DNA of 64,000 nucleotides from Sycobia sp. Sy_11 (Eukaryota > Arthropoda > Insecta > Hymenoptera > Epichrysomallidae), in assembly GCA_018907035.1 (NCBI GenBank), contig JACCIC010000364.1, forward strand, positions 62,001 through 126,000. The letters are read 5' to 3'. The notes below the pieces were generated by a model, which saw only the letters and a list, made by a program, of their open reading frames with translations, did no database searches and had not been told where the DNA came from. Shown here piece by piece: positions 11,276 through 22,758 of the stretch. Positions within the stretch are counted from its first letter, which is position 1. Every line of letters begins with the position of its first letter. Made by a program: the position numbers and the translations under genes.

Positions 11276-11642
11276 GAAAAGCTTATGAAGTTATAAATCT
11301 AAATTTTGTGTCCTTATTTCATATAAAACAACTGAATATATATCTTTAAATGTCATTTAATATTATAAAATGTAAATACACCAAGTTCTTACATCGTACA
11401 ATTTTGTAAAATGTACATATTTAATATTTAATACCTCAAAATACACCATTTCAACAAAACTATAAATAAAATAGAATTAGTCGCATATATGAAGATTCCT
11501 CTCGATATAACTACTAAGTCATATAAAATACTCATGATATACGATATTTTTACATAAGAAACTCGTACAATTATTTAACTATAAAAATATATTTTATAAT
11601 AATTAAAAACCCTGTAATCGGCAACTCCTAACGTGATCTCAG

Positions 11643-11675
<33 letters not shown>

Positions 11676-12031
11676 ACCCACTGGCACCACCCTCGCATAG
11701 CACCACCTTTCTTCCCTCAACTGGTCTGCATCTGAACATGGGACTCGTCACCCCCATGAACTGAGCGATAGCTCCATTGGTGGAAAGAAAACAAAATGGA
11801 AATAGTGTCACATTTAACAGTGTGAAAAACGATTTTCGAAAAGGAGGACCCACTCACTTTAGAATCAATTCTGGCATTCAAGCATCAGTAAAGACGCACA
11901 GAACTACATTTTAAACACCAAAGCACTGCACCATCAGTAGAATCAGCATCTACACCAGCATCAGCATCATCATCTGTACGAACACTATCATCATCCACAT
12001 CAGCATTAACATCAGCATCGGTATCAGCACG

Positions 12032-12062
<31 letters not shown>

Positions 12063-12188
12063 CGAGCAATACCTGTCTTTCTCTCTCTCTCTCACTCTCT
12101 CGCTCTCTCTCTCTCGATCTCTATCACTCTCTGCTCTCTCTGGACAGAGGCAGCATGGGCTGTCTGGAAATTATAGAATAAAAGTAAG

Positions 12189-12190
<2 letters not shown>
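11276..12190. other. AT-rich and microsatellite DNA, no gene seen
   Basis: Includes (GA)n at about 11648-11674, a stretch of imperfect CATCAG/CATCAGCAT repeats at 11930-12030, (CA)n at about 12033-12062 and a CT-rich tract at 12079-12140. No coding signal beyond repeat translations. Confidence 0.6.

Positions 12191-12192
<2 letters not shown>

Positions 12193-12242
<50 letters not shown>
12193..12242. repeat. (TA)n microsatellite
   Basis: About 25 TA units immediately before R2-rep copy 2. Confidence 0.95.
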
Positions 12243-12247
<5 letters not shown>

Positions 12248-12261
12248 ATTTTATATTCCTT

Positions 12262-12601
12262 AAACCCATATCCCAATCCGGAGAAGCGATCGGTCCTCCT
12301 TCTAAGTGAGGACTATGCATGCCCCATAAACCCTTAATACTCAACTAAGGAATAGGGTTTTGATAGATTATGGAAATAAGTTAGAAGGCTGAGGAATGTG
12401 TAGACTATTTCTCGCAAGAGAAGTAGTTTATACCTAAGTGAAGCCATTTAAAAGAGAGTAAGTTCTGTTATAATCTCAAGAGTGAGAGTGAACGTAACCT
12501 CTTCAGAAACATGGCCCGAACTATTGAAGGCAACTCCAGGCTCAAAAGGTCCACAAATACTCTAAATGCATTTTGTGTATCGGAAGAGTACACCTCAGAC
12601 G

Positions 12602-12602
<1 letters not shown>
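12262..12602. repeat. Dispersed repeat R2-rep, copy 2
   Basis: Shorter relative of 9230-9900, bracketed by (TA)n on both sides (12193 and 12607). The bracketing suggests insertion into a TA microsatellite or microsatellite growth at its ends. No coding sequence recognised. Confidence 0.4.
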
Positions 12603-12653
<51 letters not shown>

Positions 12654-12656
<3 letters not shown>

Positions 12657-14810
12657 TTATTTATAAAATTGTATTAATATTTTGAATTAAAAATTCTAGA
12701 ACTTTCAGAAATAATTTTTAAATCATATATAGCAAAAATATGATTTGTACAAACAATTCAAAATAGTAATTATTTGATTAATTAAGTAGTATATATGTGC
12801 ATTAATCCTGTGTATAAATTTCTATTATATTTATTCCTGAACACAAGACTTTGAATACATAATTTTGTTATTATGGGTGTTTTGCCATTCGTTTACTTCG
12901 TGCAAGAAGTTATGTCACAATTTAAGCACTTCTCAAGGTAGACTTATTTTCTTTACATATTCTCTCTGAAGATTACATTAATCTATTTACAATGAATTCT
13001 AATTTAAAGTACACAATTAATGAAAAGTAAATAATTTTCATTATGGTTATGTACCTTTACCTTATAGTCTATATATTTAAGGTATTTGAAAGTATATTAT
13101 TTCAGAATTAAGATATATATATTTACGTTGAATAATGGATTTGTTCACTTAAAAACTTTGTGGGAACGGGCCTAGCAAGTCCATACCTACTTTTTTAATA
13201 ATAATGAACTATCAGAAAAAATAGCAGAAGAATTTTCATTTAAAAACATCGATGTTTCAAGATAATTAACTCTTTTTTATGAGTCCATGCGTGGACCAAA
13301 TGATGTGGAAATAATCTCGGCTTGATAAAGAATTGATAAAGAATCTTGATTTTGGATAATGTCTTAACACAATGGATCATTAAAGCAAATCACTAAATGT
13401 AATTTATATGCATCGCTATATATAACAATATGTACAGTTTACCCAAATATATCTAAAACTCTAAAAAATAATAATAAATAAATCATTTTAACGGAAATGC
13501 AGCTTAATAAAGTAATGAGATCTGTTTGCGTTTTTTTAGTCGTAAAAATAAAAGCGACTAATTTATAGTATTGGGATTGTACGAAGTATACTTTCTTTGC
13601 CCTTAATAGAGAGAACGACGAGATCGCTATGTTCGCTGGATGAGGAAGCAGATATGTTCATAAAGGTGAGAGTTGTGGAGAACCTTATCCAAGAGTGCGC
13701 AGTACCTTAGATCCGAGGTACCTGAACTTCAAGATGTATAGAGAGAGAAATAGCGAGTGAGAATGTGCGTGTCAGACCGAGAGAGAGAGAGAGAGAGCGA
13801 GAGCGAACGATCGTAAGTTAGACTTCATAAAATAAAGAAAATATTATATGAGGGCCGAAAAGATGTGCGAGAAAATCAGATGGAAAGGGCTGATGTCGGA
13901 GGACGATTTTCGCGAGTTTAGTTCGTTACTGGGCAGTGTAAAGTATAGATCTTGCGTATCTTAGTTTTCGCATAGAAACGCGACATTCACGGCAGAGGAG
14001 TCGACGAGTTTTAGATATATTTGGGTAATCTGTACATATTGTTATATATAGCGATGCATATAAAATGAATTTAGTCATTTGCTTTAATGATCCATTGTGT
14101 TAAGACATTATCCAAAATCAAGATTCTTTATCAATTCTTTATCAAGCCGAGATTATTTCCACATCATTTGGTCCACGCATGGACTCATAAAAAAGAGTTA
14201 ATTATCTTGAAACATCGATGTTTTTAAATGAAAATTCTTCTGCTATTTTTTCTGATAGTTCATTATTATTAAAAAAGTAGGTATGGACTTGCTAGGCCCG
14301 TTCCCACAAAGTTTTTAAGTGAACAAATCCATTATTCAACGTAAATATATATATCTTAATTCTGAAATAATATACTTTTAAATACCTTAAATATATAGAC
14401 TATAAGGTAAAGGTACATAACCATAATGAAAATTATTTACTTTTCATTAATTGTGTACTTTAAATTAGAATTCATTGTAAATAGATTAATGTAATCTTCA
14501 GAGAGAATATGTAAAGAAAATAAGTCTACCTTGAGAAGTGCTTAAATTGTGACATAACTTCTTGCACGAAGTAAACGAATGGCAAAACACCCATAATAAC
14601 AAAATTCTGTATTCAAAGTCTACAGGAATAAATATAATAAAAATTTATACACAGGATTAATGCACATATATACTACTTAATTAATCAAATGATTACTATT
14701 TTGAATTGTTTGTACAAATAACATTTTTGCTTATATATGATTTAAAAATTATTTCTAAAAGTTCTAGAATTCTTAATTTAAGATATTAATACAATTTTAT
14801 AAATAAATAA

Positions 14811-14817
<7 letters not shown>
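12654..14817. mobile_element. Fold-back element with ~810-bp inverted arms
   Basis: The left arm (12654-13463) and right arm (14006-14817) are reverse complements of each other with only scattered differences, for example CGTTTACTTCGTGCAAGAAG against CTTCTTGCACGAAGTAAACG. The centre (13464-14005) is mostly single copy and GC-richer, with a GA-rich tract at about 13782-13806. Both outer ends abut (TA)n microsatellites (12607-12652 and 14818-14858). The arms contain the GGGAACGGGCC core that also occurs in both R1-rep copies. No transposase is encoded, so this is a non-autonomous palindromic element or a head-to-head duplication. Confidence 0.75.
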
Positions 14818-14860
<43 letters not shown>

Positions 14861-14922
14861 TAGCATCCCCCGTCTCGGCTTCGCCCGAGATTCCAAGTGA
14901 CGGATTTCTTTTAATATTAAAA

Positions 14923-16343
14923 TTATAATACTTCTGGATATATGATATTTTTTGTAACAGTTAGATTTTGTGGTAACAAAATATATTGATTTTCAGAATT
15001 ACCGGTTCTAGAAAGTGCAACATATAATTGACGTTGTGAAAAACAATCTGATCGTAAATCTATGCCGATATTTTTAAATGTTTGTCCCTGGGCTTTATCA
15101 ATTGCAATCGCCAAAGAAAGTCTTATTGGAAACTGCAATTTTCTAAACTGAAATGGTAAATCTGTTGGGATCATTGGGATTCGGAGTATCAGAGCCGTCT
15201 CTCCTGCAGCTGGGCCAGTTAAAATAGTCGCTTCAATAATATGATTGCTCATATGCTTTACTCGCAATCTCGTGCCATTACATAACCTTGGAGGATTAAG
15301 GTTTCGTAGTAAAATAATCGGAACTCCTAATTTCACTCGAAGACTATGTGGTGGAAATCCTGCAGGATTTAAAGAATTTAAGAACTCATTTGGAAAATGA
15401 ATAGCATCTTCAGCATTAAGAGTAGTATCAATGGATGTATATTCCTTAAATGTACCTCGAACTTTTTCTAAAATAATACCATTAATTTCAAAAGCAGACA
15501 GATTTCGAGGCGTAATTATTGATCTATCGCAAAGCCACTCAAATGGTTATTCTAATAGGCTATCAACTTGAGGATAAATGTGAGAAATTAGGTCATCTAC
15601 AGTATATAAAATTGTAGCAATATTATAATTGATTATAAAATATAGCCGCGATTCTTAAAAACTGTTCCAGTTCCAATAGTTAATAACTTTAAAGGAAAGT
15701 CAGCATCCCCCCAAGGTGAACTCTCATATTAGTCGTTACTCTGAGCGTTTAAACGCTTTTTCATATTGGCGATGATTTCAGACATGCTTCAACAATATCT
15801 GCCCTTGTTCCTCTTGCAATGACAGGTAATGTTTGTCGAAAATCTCCTGCAAAAACAACAGTTATTCAACCCATTAATTTACTGCAAGCGAGAATATCTT
15901 GAAGGCTTAGATTAAGGGCTTCAATATGAGCTCGATGACTCATTGTGCATTCATCCCATATTATAAGCTTAGTTTCTTGTAGAAGTCTACCCAAAGGTCC
16001 ACTTTTACGAATAGAACAAACTGATTGTTGTCTACACGAAACATTTAATGGCATCTTAAAAGTCGAATGTGCAGTTCTTCCACTATGGATAAGTGTAGCA
16101 GCAATACCTGATGAAGCCACTCCAATTGCAATATTTCCAGTTGACCTAATTTGAGCCAGAAGAAGATTTATCAAAAATGTTTTCCCAGTACCTCCAGGAG
16201 CTTCTAAAAAACACCATAGGATTTTTCTTATTTATACTGTTACAAATAATCTGAAGTGCTTCAGATGGATCCGCTACTAATTTAGGAATATTTGTTTTTA
16301 CATATTTTTTTATTTCATCACTATCAAAATTATATGGCAGCAT
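14923..16343 (-). pseudogene. Helitron PIF1-type helicase domain
   Basis: The C-terminal helicase half of the Helitron RepHel protein, which unwinds DNA during rolling-circle transposition. A Walker-A-type APGGTGKTF lies at about 16170-16200 and is split by a frameshift between two reading frames. TKLIIWDECTM (about 15945-15980) is the Walker B region, and AQGQTF with LYVALSR near 15020-15110 are late superfamily-1 motifs. Stops and frame changes occur between 15336 and 15866. It belongs to the same decayed gene as the Rep part upstream (16447-18860). Confidence 0.8.
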
Positions 16344-16446
16344 TATATCATGAGCATTTATGTTCTCGTGATTCTTACGTATAGAAGTTGGTAAACTAAT
16401 TAATGATCACAATATTTTCAATTTCAATTAGACCTTGATTAAATAT

Positions 16447-18860
16447 TTAATTTGAAAAATTTATTTCGAAATTGTTAGTTTGCCGACGAATTTGATATAA
16501 AATATCTTGATAAAAATCCTTCTGGAACGTTTCCCATAATATATGTGGTTCAGTTGGATGACAAAATACTAATACAATTGCGAATAATTCTCTTAATTTA
16601 GACGAAGACTGGTATAATGAAGCATCGAATAAAGTATCCTTCCAATGACTATCATTTTCTACTAAGCAAAGCGCAACACACGCAGCTTGAAATGTCTGTT
16701 GTAGAACACCATTAACAGTCTTTAAATCATTAAATGAGATAAGACCTTTAACATTATGCAATAAACGACGCAAATAAAAACATTCACTTTGATTTGGATG
16801 AATAGTATATACTCTACCAAAAGCATCGTCTTCTTTAACTCCGGGAAATTCTTCAACAGTAACTGCATACTTCCTTCTAAGAAATTTCTTATCTCGCCAA
16901 ATATAATAGCAAGGTACTTCAGGATATAGCAATGTTTTAGCAAATTCATCCGAGCGACAAACTTCAAAGAAAGCTGTTCATGTAGTTTGCTGAGGACTAT
17001 TAAGAACATTTTGCATATTTTCTTCAGTGAAGTAAACACGTTGACGATTTTCTAAATGAACTGCTAAATGAATGACAGTTGGATATCGTACATGAATTGG
17101 AAAATCAAAAAATCTCCAGTAAGCCTCGGATGCTCATATATATATATCGACCATTAAGATATTGATTTAATTCATCATTTTCATTTTCAACAGAAACTGT
17201 AGCTTGGTCTGACCCTTTGGTAATATATATTTGCATATATATCTGATAGCTTGCACGGACTTACAAAACTCAACGTTTATATGCACATTAAAACAGCGTA
17301 AGAGGAGTGGACAGTAGGGAACAATCCATCTATTGTCTATATCAATTAAATTACCTCGCATATGTAAAGCTGCTGTTAAACCACCGTTTTCAGGACTTCT
17401 TCTGCGGTAACCGGGATAACCATCATCTGAAGTTTGACTATCAGAAATAAATGCTCGAGGATATTTTTTGAAACATTTTCCATTCATCATGCATGGTAAC
17501 GACCTATTCATATCCCCGCATGGACCATGACACATGTGTCTGCATACCATTTCATACAGTATTAGATTAATATTTTTATCTGGAAGCTCTGCAGAAATTA
17601 TAACATCGATCTCATCCGGTCGAATTTTAGTTTCTAACCACACCAAAATATGACTATGAGGTAATCCTCGTTTTTGCCATTCAATACTGAGTGAATAGCA
17701 ATTAACTTTATTAAATACTTCCTTTTTAGTAATCAGGTCCATTAATTTCTTTAATTTTAAATGAAAAACTATAGAAATAATATCATATCTATCTTTGGAC
17801 GTTTGATCAGAAAATAGTTCCTGCTTTATTTCTGGCCATTCAGGGTTGCACGTAAAAGTTATAAATAAATCTGGACGCCCATATTTACGCATATACGCCA
17901 TAGCATCTTGTGATTTCTCATGCATATAACGTGGAGATCTGATAATGGGAGAATTATGCGTTGCCCTATATTTTTAGGATCTACATTAGCATCTTGCTCA
18001 AGAGTATCTCGGAGATGTATATAATTATCTGCTCGCAATTTTTGCTGATTGAACCGAATAAAAGCTAATATTTCAGATATCATTTTATCCATCATCTCAA
18101 TGCAATATTGATTCAATAAGGATTTATAATGATGCAAGAAGTTACCGTTATTATTTCTTATCAGCAATCTATATGCCTAAAATTGCATACATGAAACTTT
18201 TCGATGGGGATTATCATTTAGAGAAACATTTAAACAATAAACATCTACGTCTCTAGAAAATATAAGAGGATATTGCAGAGCATCGTAAGAACGATGTAAT
18301 TCTGAAACTTTCTGCAATGGTCCATGCCGACAATGTAGAACAATATCTCTAAGTTCTTTATCATCATCAACCATTAAAATAGCTAGTTCGTTAGTAGTTG
18401 GAGTGTTATACCGACCTCTGTGTTGATTGACAGGTACGCGATCGGCATGAATTATTAATTTTAAATCCTCTAGGTTCCTATTATGTTCTACATTATATTT
18501 AAACTCTTTTATTAAATTATTATTTTGTAATAAAAAATCTTGCAATATTTGTATTAACTCAAGGTTTAAATTTGGAATAATATTATTTCGTAGAGAAATT
18601 TGATCAGCTTCCGATATGAAAAAAATTTGTAAAAATTGTTCTTTTTCACTAGAAGCAGGAAATAAACTTCCTATACGATGATAAACTTGCCCCTGAATTT
18701 CAAATGTAGGCATAAATTTACCTTCTACAATTTCCTTAGCTCCAAATGAGGTCATTTGAAACAAACTATTATATAATATTTCCTTATATTGGCAAGAAAA
18801 TTTTTTTGAGAAAGGATGTGTTCTGAATATTAATCCGCGTAGAGGCTCTATCAACTCAAG
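16447..18860 (-). pseudogene. Helitron Rep (HUH nuclease) and linker domain
   Basis: The N-terminal half of RepHel, which nicks DNA at the Helitron end. The HUH metal-binding motif is in KRGLPHSHILVWL (His codons at about 17650-17660). The Tyr motif is visible as IRYICKYI (about 17235-17260) and carries two Tyr, as in Helitrons. Upstream frames (17859-18854) and the downstream linker (16447-16932, HNVKGLISFNDL..TVNGVL) match the usual Helitron layout. A stop near 18177 and frameshifts near 17050 and 17900 break the gene. Confidence 0.8.
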
Positions 18861-19647
18861 TTGAGGAAGTGAAATTTTGCCACCTACTAAGAAAACTTTT
18901 CAACGATCTAGGCATGATATTTTGAATTAAAAAACAATTAATCATCATATTTATGTGAATTAGGCAAGAAGCACAACTCTCTAGAAAAATATCGACGTTG
19001 GCTTGATTATATGTAGATTAAACTTCGTCAAACCTTTTATATGTGATCCAAGGACATGTTCGCCACCTAGCGGTGAATACCAAAGTTAAGCATTTAATAG
19101 AGCGAAACAACTTACCGTGTACTCGAAATCGTTTAAAAGTATTATCCGCGAACTTAATATTATCAAAATCACTCGAATTTGAATTTTCATCAGTGTCGAT
19201 TATAAATGATATTTTTCTTTACTTATTTAAATACTTTAATAGTTAGCAATATGGTTTATTTCAAAGAAATGCAGTACAATATTCTAAAAAAATCCCTGGT
19301 TAAAATAGAATTTCGAATTTATTCGAATATATTTATTACGTCTGCGAGCAAAGCTTTTATAAGATTTGGAACTCCCGACTTGTTGTTTCATCAAGGGGAT
19401 CAAAGTTTTCAACAGCATTTATAAAAATATTAAACGATTATTTGACGTATTATTATATGTTATAGCCATCTCCATTATAGTAATAATCACTTATATAAAA
19501 TTTCGCAGCAAATTGCGTCTTAATCCCAACAAAAACTAACTGTAACACATCCAATTAACTTATTTATTAATTTAATAAAGATCATGTAAATAAATAAAAT
19601 GTTTGAATACTGTTATTAATTCTGTTATCTTCAAGAATATGTCTGAA
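18861..19647. other. Helitron 5' non-coding part
   Basis: AT-rich DNA between the start of Rep and the captured jockey fragment. It contains GCCACCTAGCGGTGAA at about 19060, and short ORFs that look fortuitous. Confidence 0.4.
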
Positions 19648-21262
19648 TAGCAGCCTCATGTAGGTGCCTTGGAGACGCTGAAGACTTTCTAGGGGGATGG
19701 ACCCCCAGATGGGGATGGCGTATGTGGCAATGCTCCTGATGATGGCGGAGAAGGCTCTGGCCTTTGTTCTGGGTGACAGGGTTTTGCTATTGAAGAAAGG
19801 TTTGAGCTTTAAGAAGGCTTCTAGCATTTTGCTCCTGGTGAGGCGGAGGTGTTTGTTCCTGTCGAACGTCACCCCGAGGTATTTGACCGATTGGCTCCAC
19901 GGGATGGAGGAGCCTTTGATCGTTCTTTTTGGAGGAGTGCGGTTTTTACGGGAGATGAAGATTGCACTGGACTTGCTCTCGTTGATGGAGAGTCTCCACC
20001 GTGAGTACCAGTTGATGAGGTGTGGGAGAAATCTGTTTAGCCTTGAGGTGCTGTGGCAGATTGTTTTAGTGGCGTCTATGAGGGCAATATCGTCCGCGTA
20101 GAGTGCCGTGGTAATTGTATCGTGTATGGGAAGATCATGGCAGAAACAAGTAAAAAGTAGGGGGGAGAGCTTAGACCCTTGAGGGACGCCGGCTGAGATG
20201 GCCTTCGGAGCGGAAAGGGAGGTGCCTACCCTAACTCGAATAAATCGGTCTGATAGGAACGACTTTATTATCCCGATCAAATAATGGGGGATGTGATTGG
20301 CAATGAGCTTGAAGACGAGCGCGTCATGCCATACCCTGTCGAAGGCTCGCTGGACGTCTAACAGTAGCATCGTTTTTTGCAGCCGTCTGTTGGTGTTGTC
20401 AGCAATGAGTTCCCTAACTCTGAGAAGTTGGTGACAGGTGCTGTGCCCTGTGCGGAACCCATGCTGACAGTCAGATATGAGGTTTCTTCTGGTGACCGAG
20501 GTGGAGAGGCGTTTTAGGATAACGCTTTCGGCCACTTTGCTTAGGGAGTTTAGAAGACTGATTGGACGATAGCTTACGGGGTCGTTGAGGGGCTTCCCGG
20601 CTTTTGGAAGACAGACCACTATGGCCGTTTTCCAGGCCTTGGGAAAGTAATTTTGTCTCATCATTGCGTTTACGATATTGCAGATGGACATGATGTGTTT
20701 GTGGGGAAGGATTTTTAGTGTGTTGTTATTGATTTTGTCAGCACCCTGGGCTTTCTTATTTTGAAGACTGCGAATGATGTCGCGTATCTCTTTGGGGGAG
20801 GTAGGGGTGATGCCCCTGTTTGAAGGGAGGAAGTGGTGAGCTATCTGGGTGACATGCTCATGAAAGCGTGAGAGTTCAGGTGCGCTGGGTAGAGGTGAGC
20901 ACTGATTGCTGAGAGATGATGCGAAGATCTCGGCCTTTTCTTCAGCGAATGAGAAGGTTTGGCCATTTTGCTTGAGTGGTGGAAGGCAGGGGCGACTGCC
21001 TCGTATAGATTTTATTACCTTCCAGACGTTTTTGGGGTGAGTTTCAGCTTCAGTGATGAAATCGTTGAAGCGGCTATTTCTTAGCTCGTTTATCCGAGAG
21101 TGGATGTCCCTTTGTAAGGAGTTGAGTTGGGTTTTAAGAAGTCGAGTTCTAAGATGTTGCCATTTCTTCCGGATTCTATTCTTTTGCTTAATTAGCTTCA
21201 AAATACCGTCAGGGAGGTTATTATTAGTGCCCTGGGGAGGGCGGGGGAATGTAGCGATTCTA
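19648..21262 (-). pseudogene. Jockey-like reverse transcriptase fragment inside Helitron
   Basis: A 1.6-kb fragment of a jockey-type non-LTR element, nearly identical by eye to 33680-35293. It keeps an open frame covering the region just after the endonuclease, the RT fingers/palm (LDVQRAFDRVWHD, GVPQGSKLSPLLF, LYADDIALID at about residues 368-375 from 21201) and part of the C-terminal domain. It lacks the element's own 5' and 3' ends and poly(A). Both junctions (19648 and 21262) fall in Helitron sequence and no TSD is visible, so capture or recombination explains it better than retrotransposition. Confidence 0.85.
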
Positions 21263-21345
21263 CATATGTCCTTCCCAAGATAATATAGAAGCTATATGTC
21301 AAATTTCAAAACCATTGGTTCAGTAGTTTTTTTGGCGAGTAATAA

Positions 21346-21885
21346 ATTAATTATTATCTAATAACTATTATTTTAATTACTAGGATAATTATAATTATTT
21401 TAATTGTTATTATTTTCTAGTAACAATTATTATTATCGTTAATTAATAGATTTATTTGTTAAAATAATATCATCATCAAAGGTATTATAATACCTAGATT
21501 TAATTATTACACGAGCTAAATAAATTAAGAAAACCAGAGCTAGAATTAGGATATATAATTTATATGCAATACGAGCGTCGCCAAGGACACAAAATGTCAA
21601 GTTAATTATTATTATAACAATTATCATTATTATTATTATTTTTTTATAATAATAATTATTCTTATTATTACTGGAATAAACAAAAACCGAGAGAACTAAG
21701 TTACCCCGAAATGATTATAACAATACGAGCACTCTCAAAGGCAAAATCACGAATTGGACGTATAATTAATATAATTTTAATTAATTATTATTATTTTAAT
21801 ATTATAAAATTATTATTATTTTTTTCGGCGTCTCAATACAAAATTAGTCGAACGGTGGCGTAAACACCCGATCGACTAATTTTTC

Positions 21886-21890
<5 letters not shown>
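21346..21890. other. AT-rich DNA, nothing recognised
   Basis: Low-complexity ATT/AAT-rich sequence with runs of (ATT)n at 21620-21650. A short motif GACTAAT..CACCCGATCGACTAAT near 21845-21885 forms a weak inverted repeat. Confidence 0.5.

Positions 21891-21938
<48 letters not shown>
21891..21938. repeat. (TA)n microsatellite
   Basis: About 23 TA units at the outer end of R1-rep copy B; (TA)n also occurs at the corresponding end of copy A (about 11137-11166). Confidence 0.95.
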
Positions 21939-21944
<6 letters not shown>

Positions 21945-22071
21945 CATTAATTAATGTAAAACACATATATTTAACGACATATATATTTAACTACATATTT
22001 ATTTATTTGTTTATTTATAAACTATTATCGATGCAATAGAAATTTAAGATTTTTTTTATGATTAAATTTTA

Positions 22072-22651
22072 AAACAATTGAATTGTACTTCTGTCGACTG
22101 CCCATATACAAATTAATAAATATTTTTTTTTTTATTGGTCTTACAGTCCAATCAATTTCAACCAAAAATAAAATAAAATAAAAATAAAAAATAATAAAAA
22201 TAAAAAATAAAAATTAAAAATAAAAATAAAAATTAAATTAAAAATTAAATTAAAATGATAATGACAGTCAGACTGTCCTTGTTTACATTCACCCCCGTAG
22301 ACTAATCTGAAAATAAAATATTAGCTGAAAAAATTCTTTGTTAGTAAAGTGCAGTCTGACTGTCCCCAACACCCTTACCTAATTGAAGACTTGTCCAACG
22401 TTTCGAGCTCGCTACGGCTCCTCATCAGGGACTCAACTTTTATTTTCAGATTAGTCTACGGGGGTGAATGTAAACAAGGACAGTCTGACTGTCATTATCA
22501 TTTTAATTTAATTTTTAATTTAATTTTTATTTTTATTTTTAATTTTTATTTTTTATTTTTTATTTTTATTATTTTTTATTTTTATTTTATTTTATTTTTG
22601 GTTGAAATTGATTGGACTGTAAGACCAATAAAAAAATATTTATTAATTAAT
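22072..22651. mobile_element. Penelope-type terminal repeats without ORF (P1)
   Basis: Two inverted arms (about 22125-22335 and 22436-22645) match the ends of the Penelope element at 52421. Shared features: AATTGAATTGTACTT, GTCGACTGCCCATATAC, ATTGGTCTTACAGTCCAATC, the AATAAA-type A/T-rich tract and CATTCACCCCCGTAGACTAA. A perfect 14-bp duplication ATGATTAAATTTTA at 22058-22071 and 22652-22665 brackets it. The copy of R1-rep at about 11195-11270 is the uninterrupted site. No RT remains. One candidate hammerhead is retained. Confidence 0.8.
22392..22432 (-). ncRNA. Candidate hammerhead ribozyme (Penelope P1)
   Basis: On the minus strand the order is GTCC, CTGATGA, a putative stem II, GAAA, CGTT, GGAC. 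CTGATGA and GAAA are the conserved hammerhead core boxes; GTCC/GGAC would close stem I, and ACGT would be a minimal stem III with cleavage after the following T. Stem II pairs as GAGC/GCTC with one offset base, which is imperfect. Hammerheads are known in Penelope terminal repeats. Self-cleavage is inferred, not shown. Confidence 0.6.
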
Positions 22652-22701
22652 ATGATTAAATTTTACTATTACACATCTGTGTGTATTTATGTTACAATGA
22701 A

Positions 22702-22758
<57 letters not shown>

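Larger units (their letters stand above)
14860..21345 (-). mobile_element. Helitron (autonomous type, decayed)
   Basis: Rolling-circle transposon on the minus strand. Its 3' terminus on that strand is a short GC-rich hairpin (CTCGGGCGAAGCCGAG) followed by ACGGGGGATGCTAG, ending at 14860 in CTAG with T next, as Helitrons do. The interior encodes Rep and helicase remnants in the expected order. The 5' end is represented by 21263-21345, which matches the Helitron 5' segment seen at 28230 and 36130 (CCTTCCCAAGATAATATAGA) but loses similarity before the terminal TC. A 1.6-kb jockey fragment lies between the 5' end and Rep. Confidence 0.75.

Noticed and set aside
19697..20101. 134-codon plus-strand ORF, conserved at 33728-34132
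   Set aside because: Antisense shadow of the jockey RT; the conservation is explained by the near-identical retrotransposon copies.
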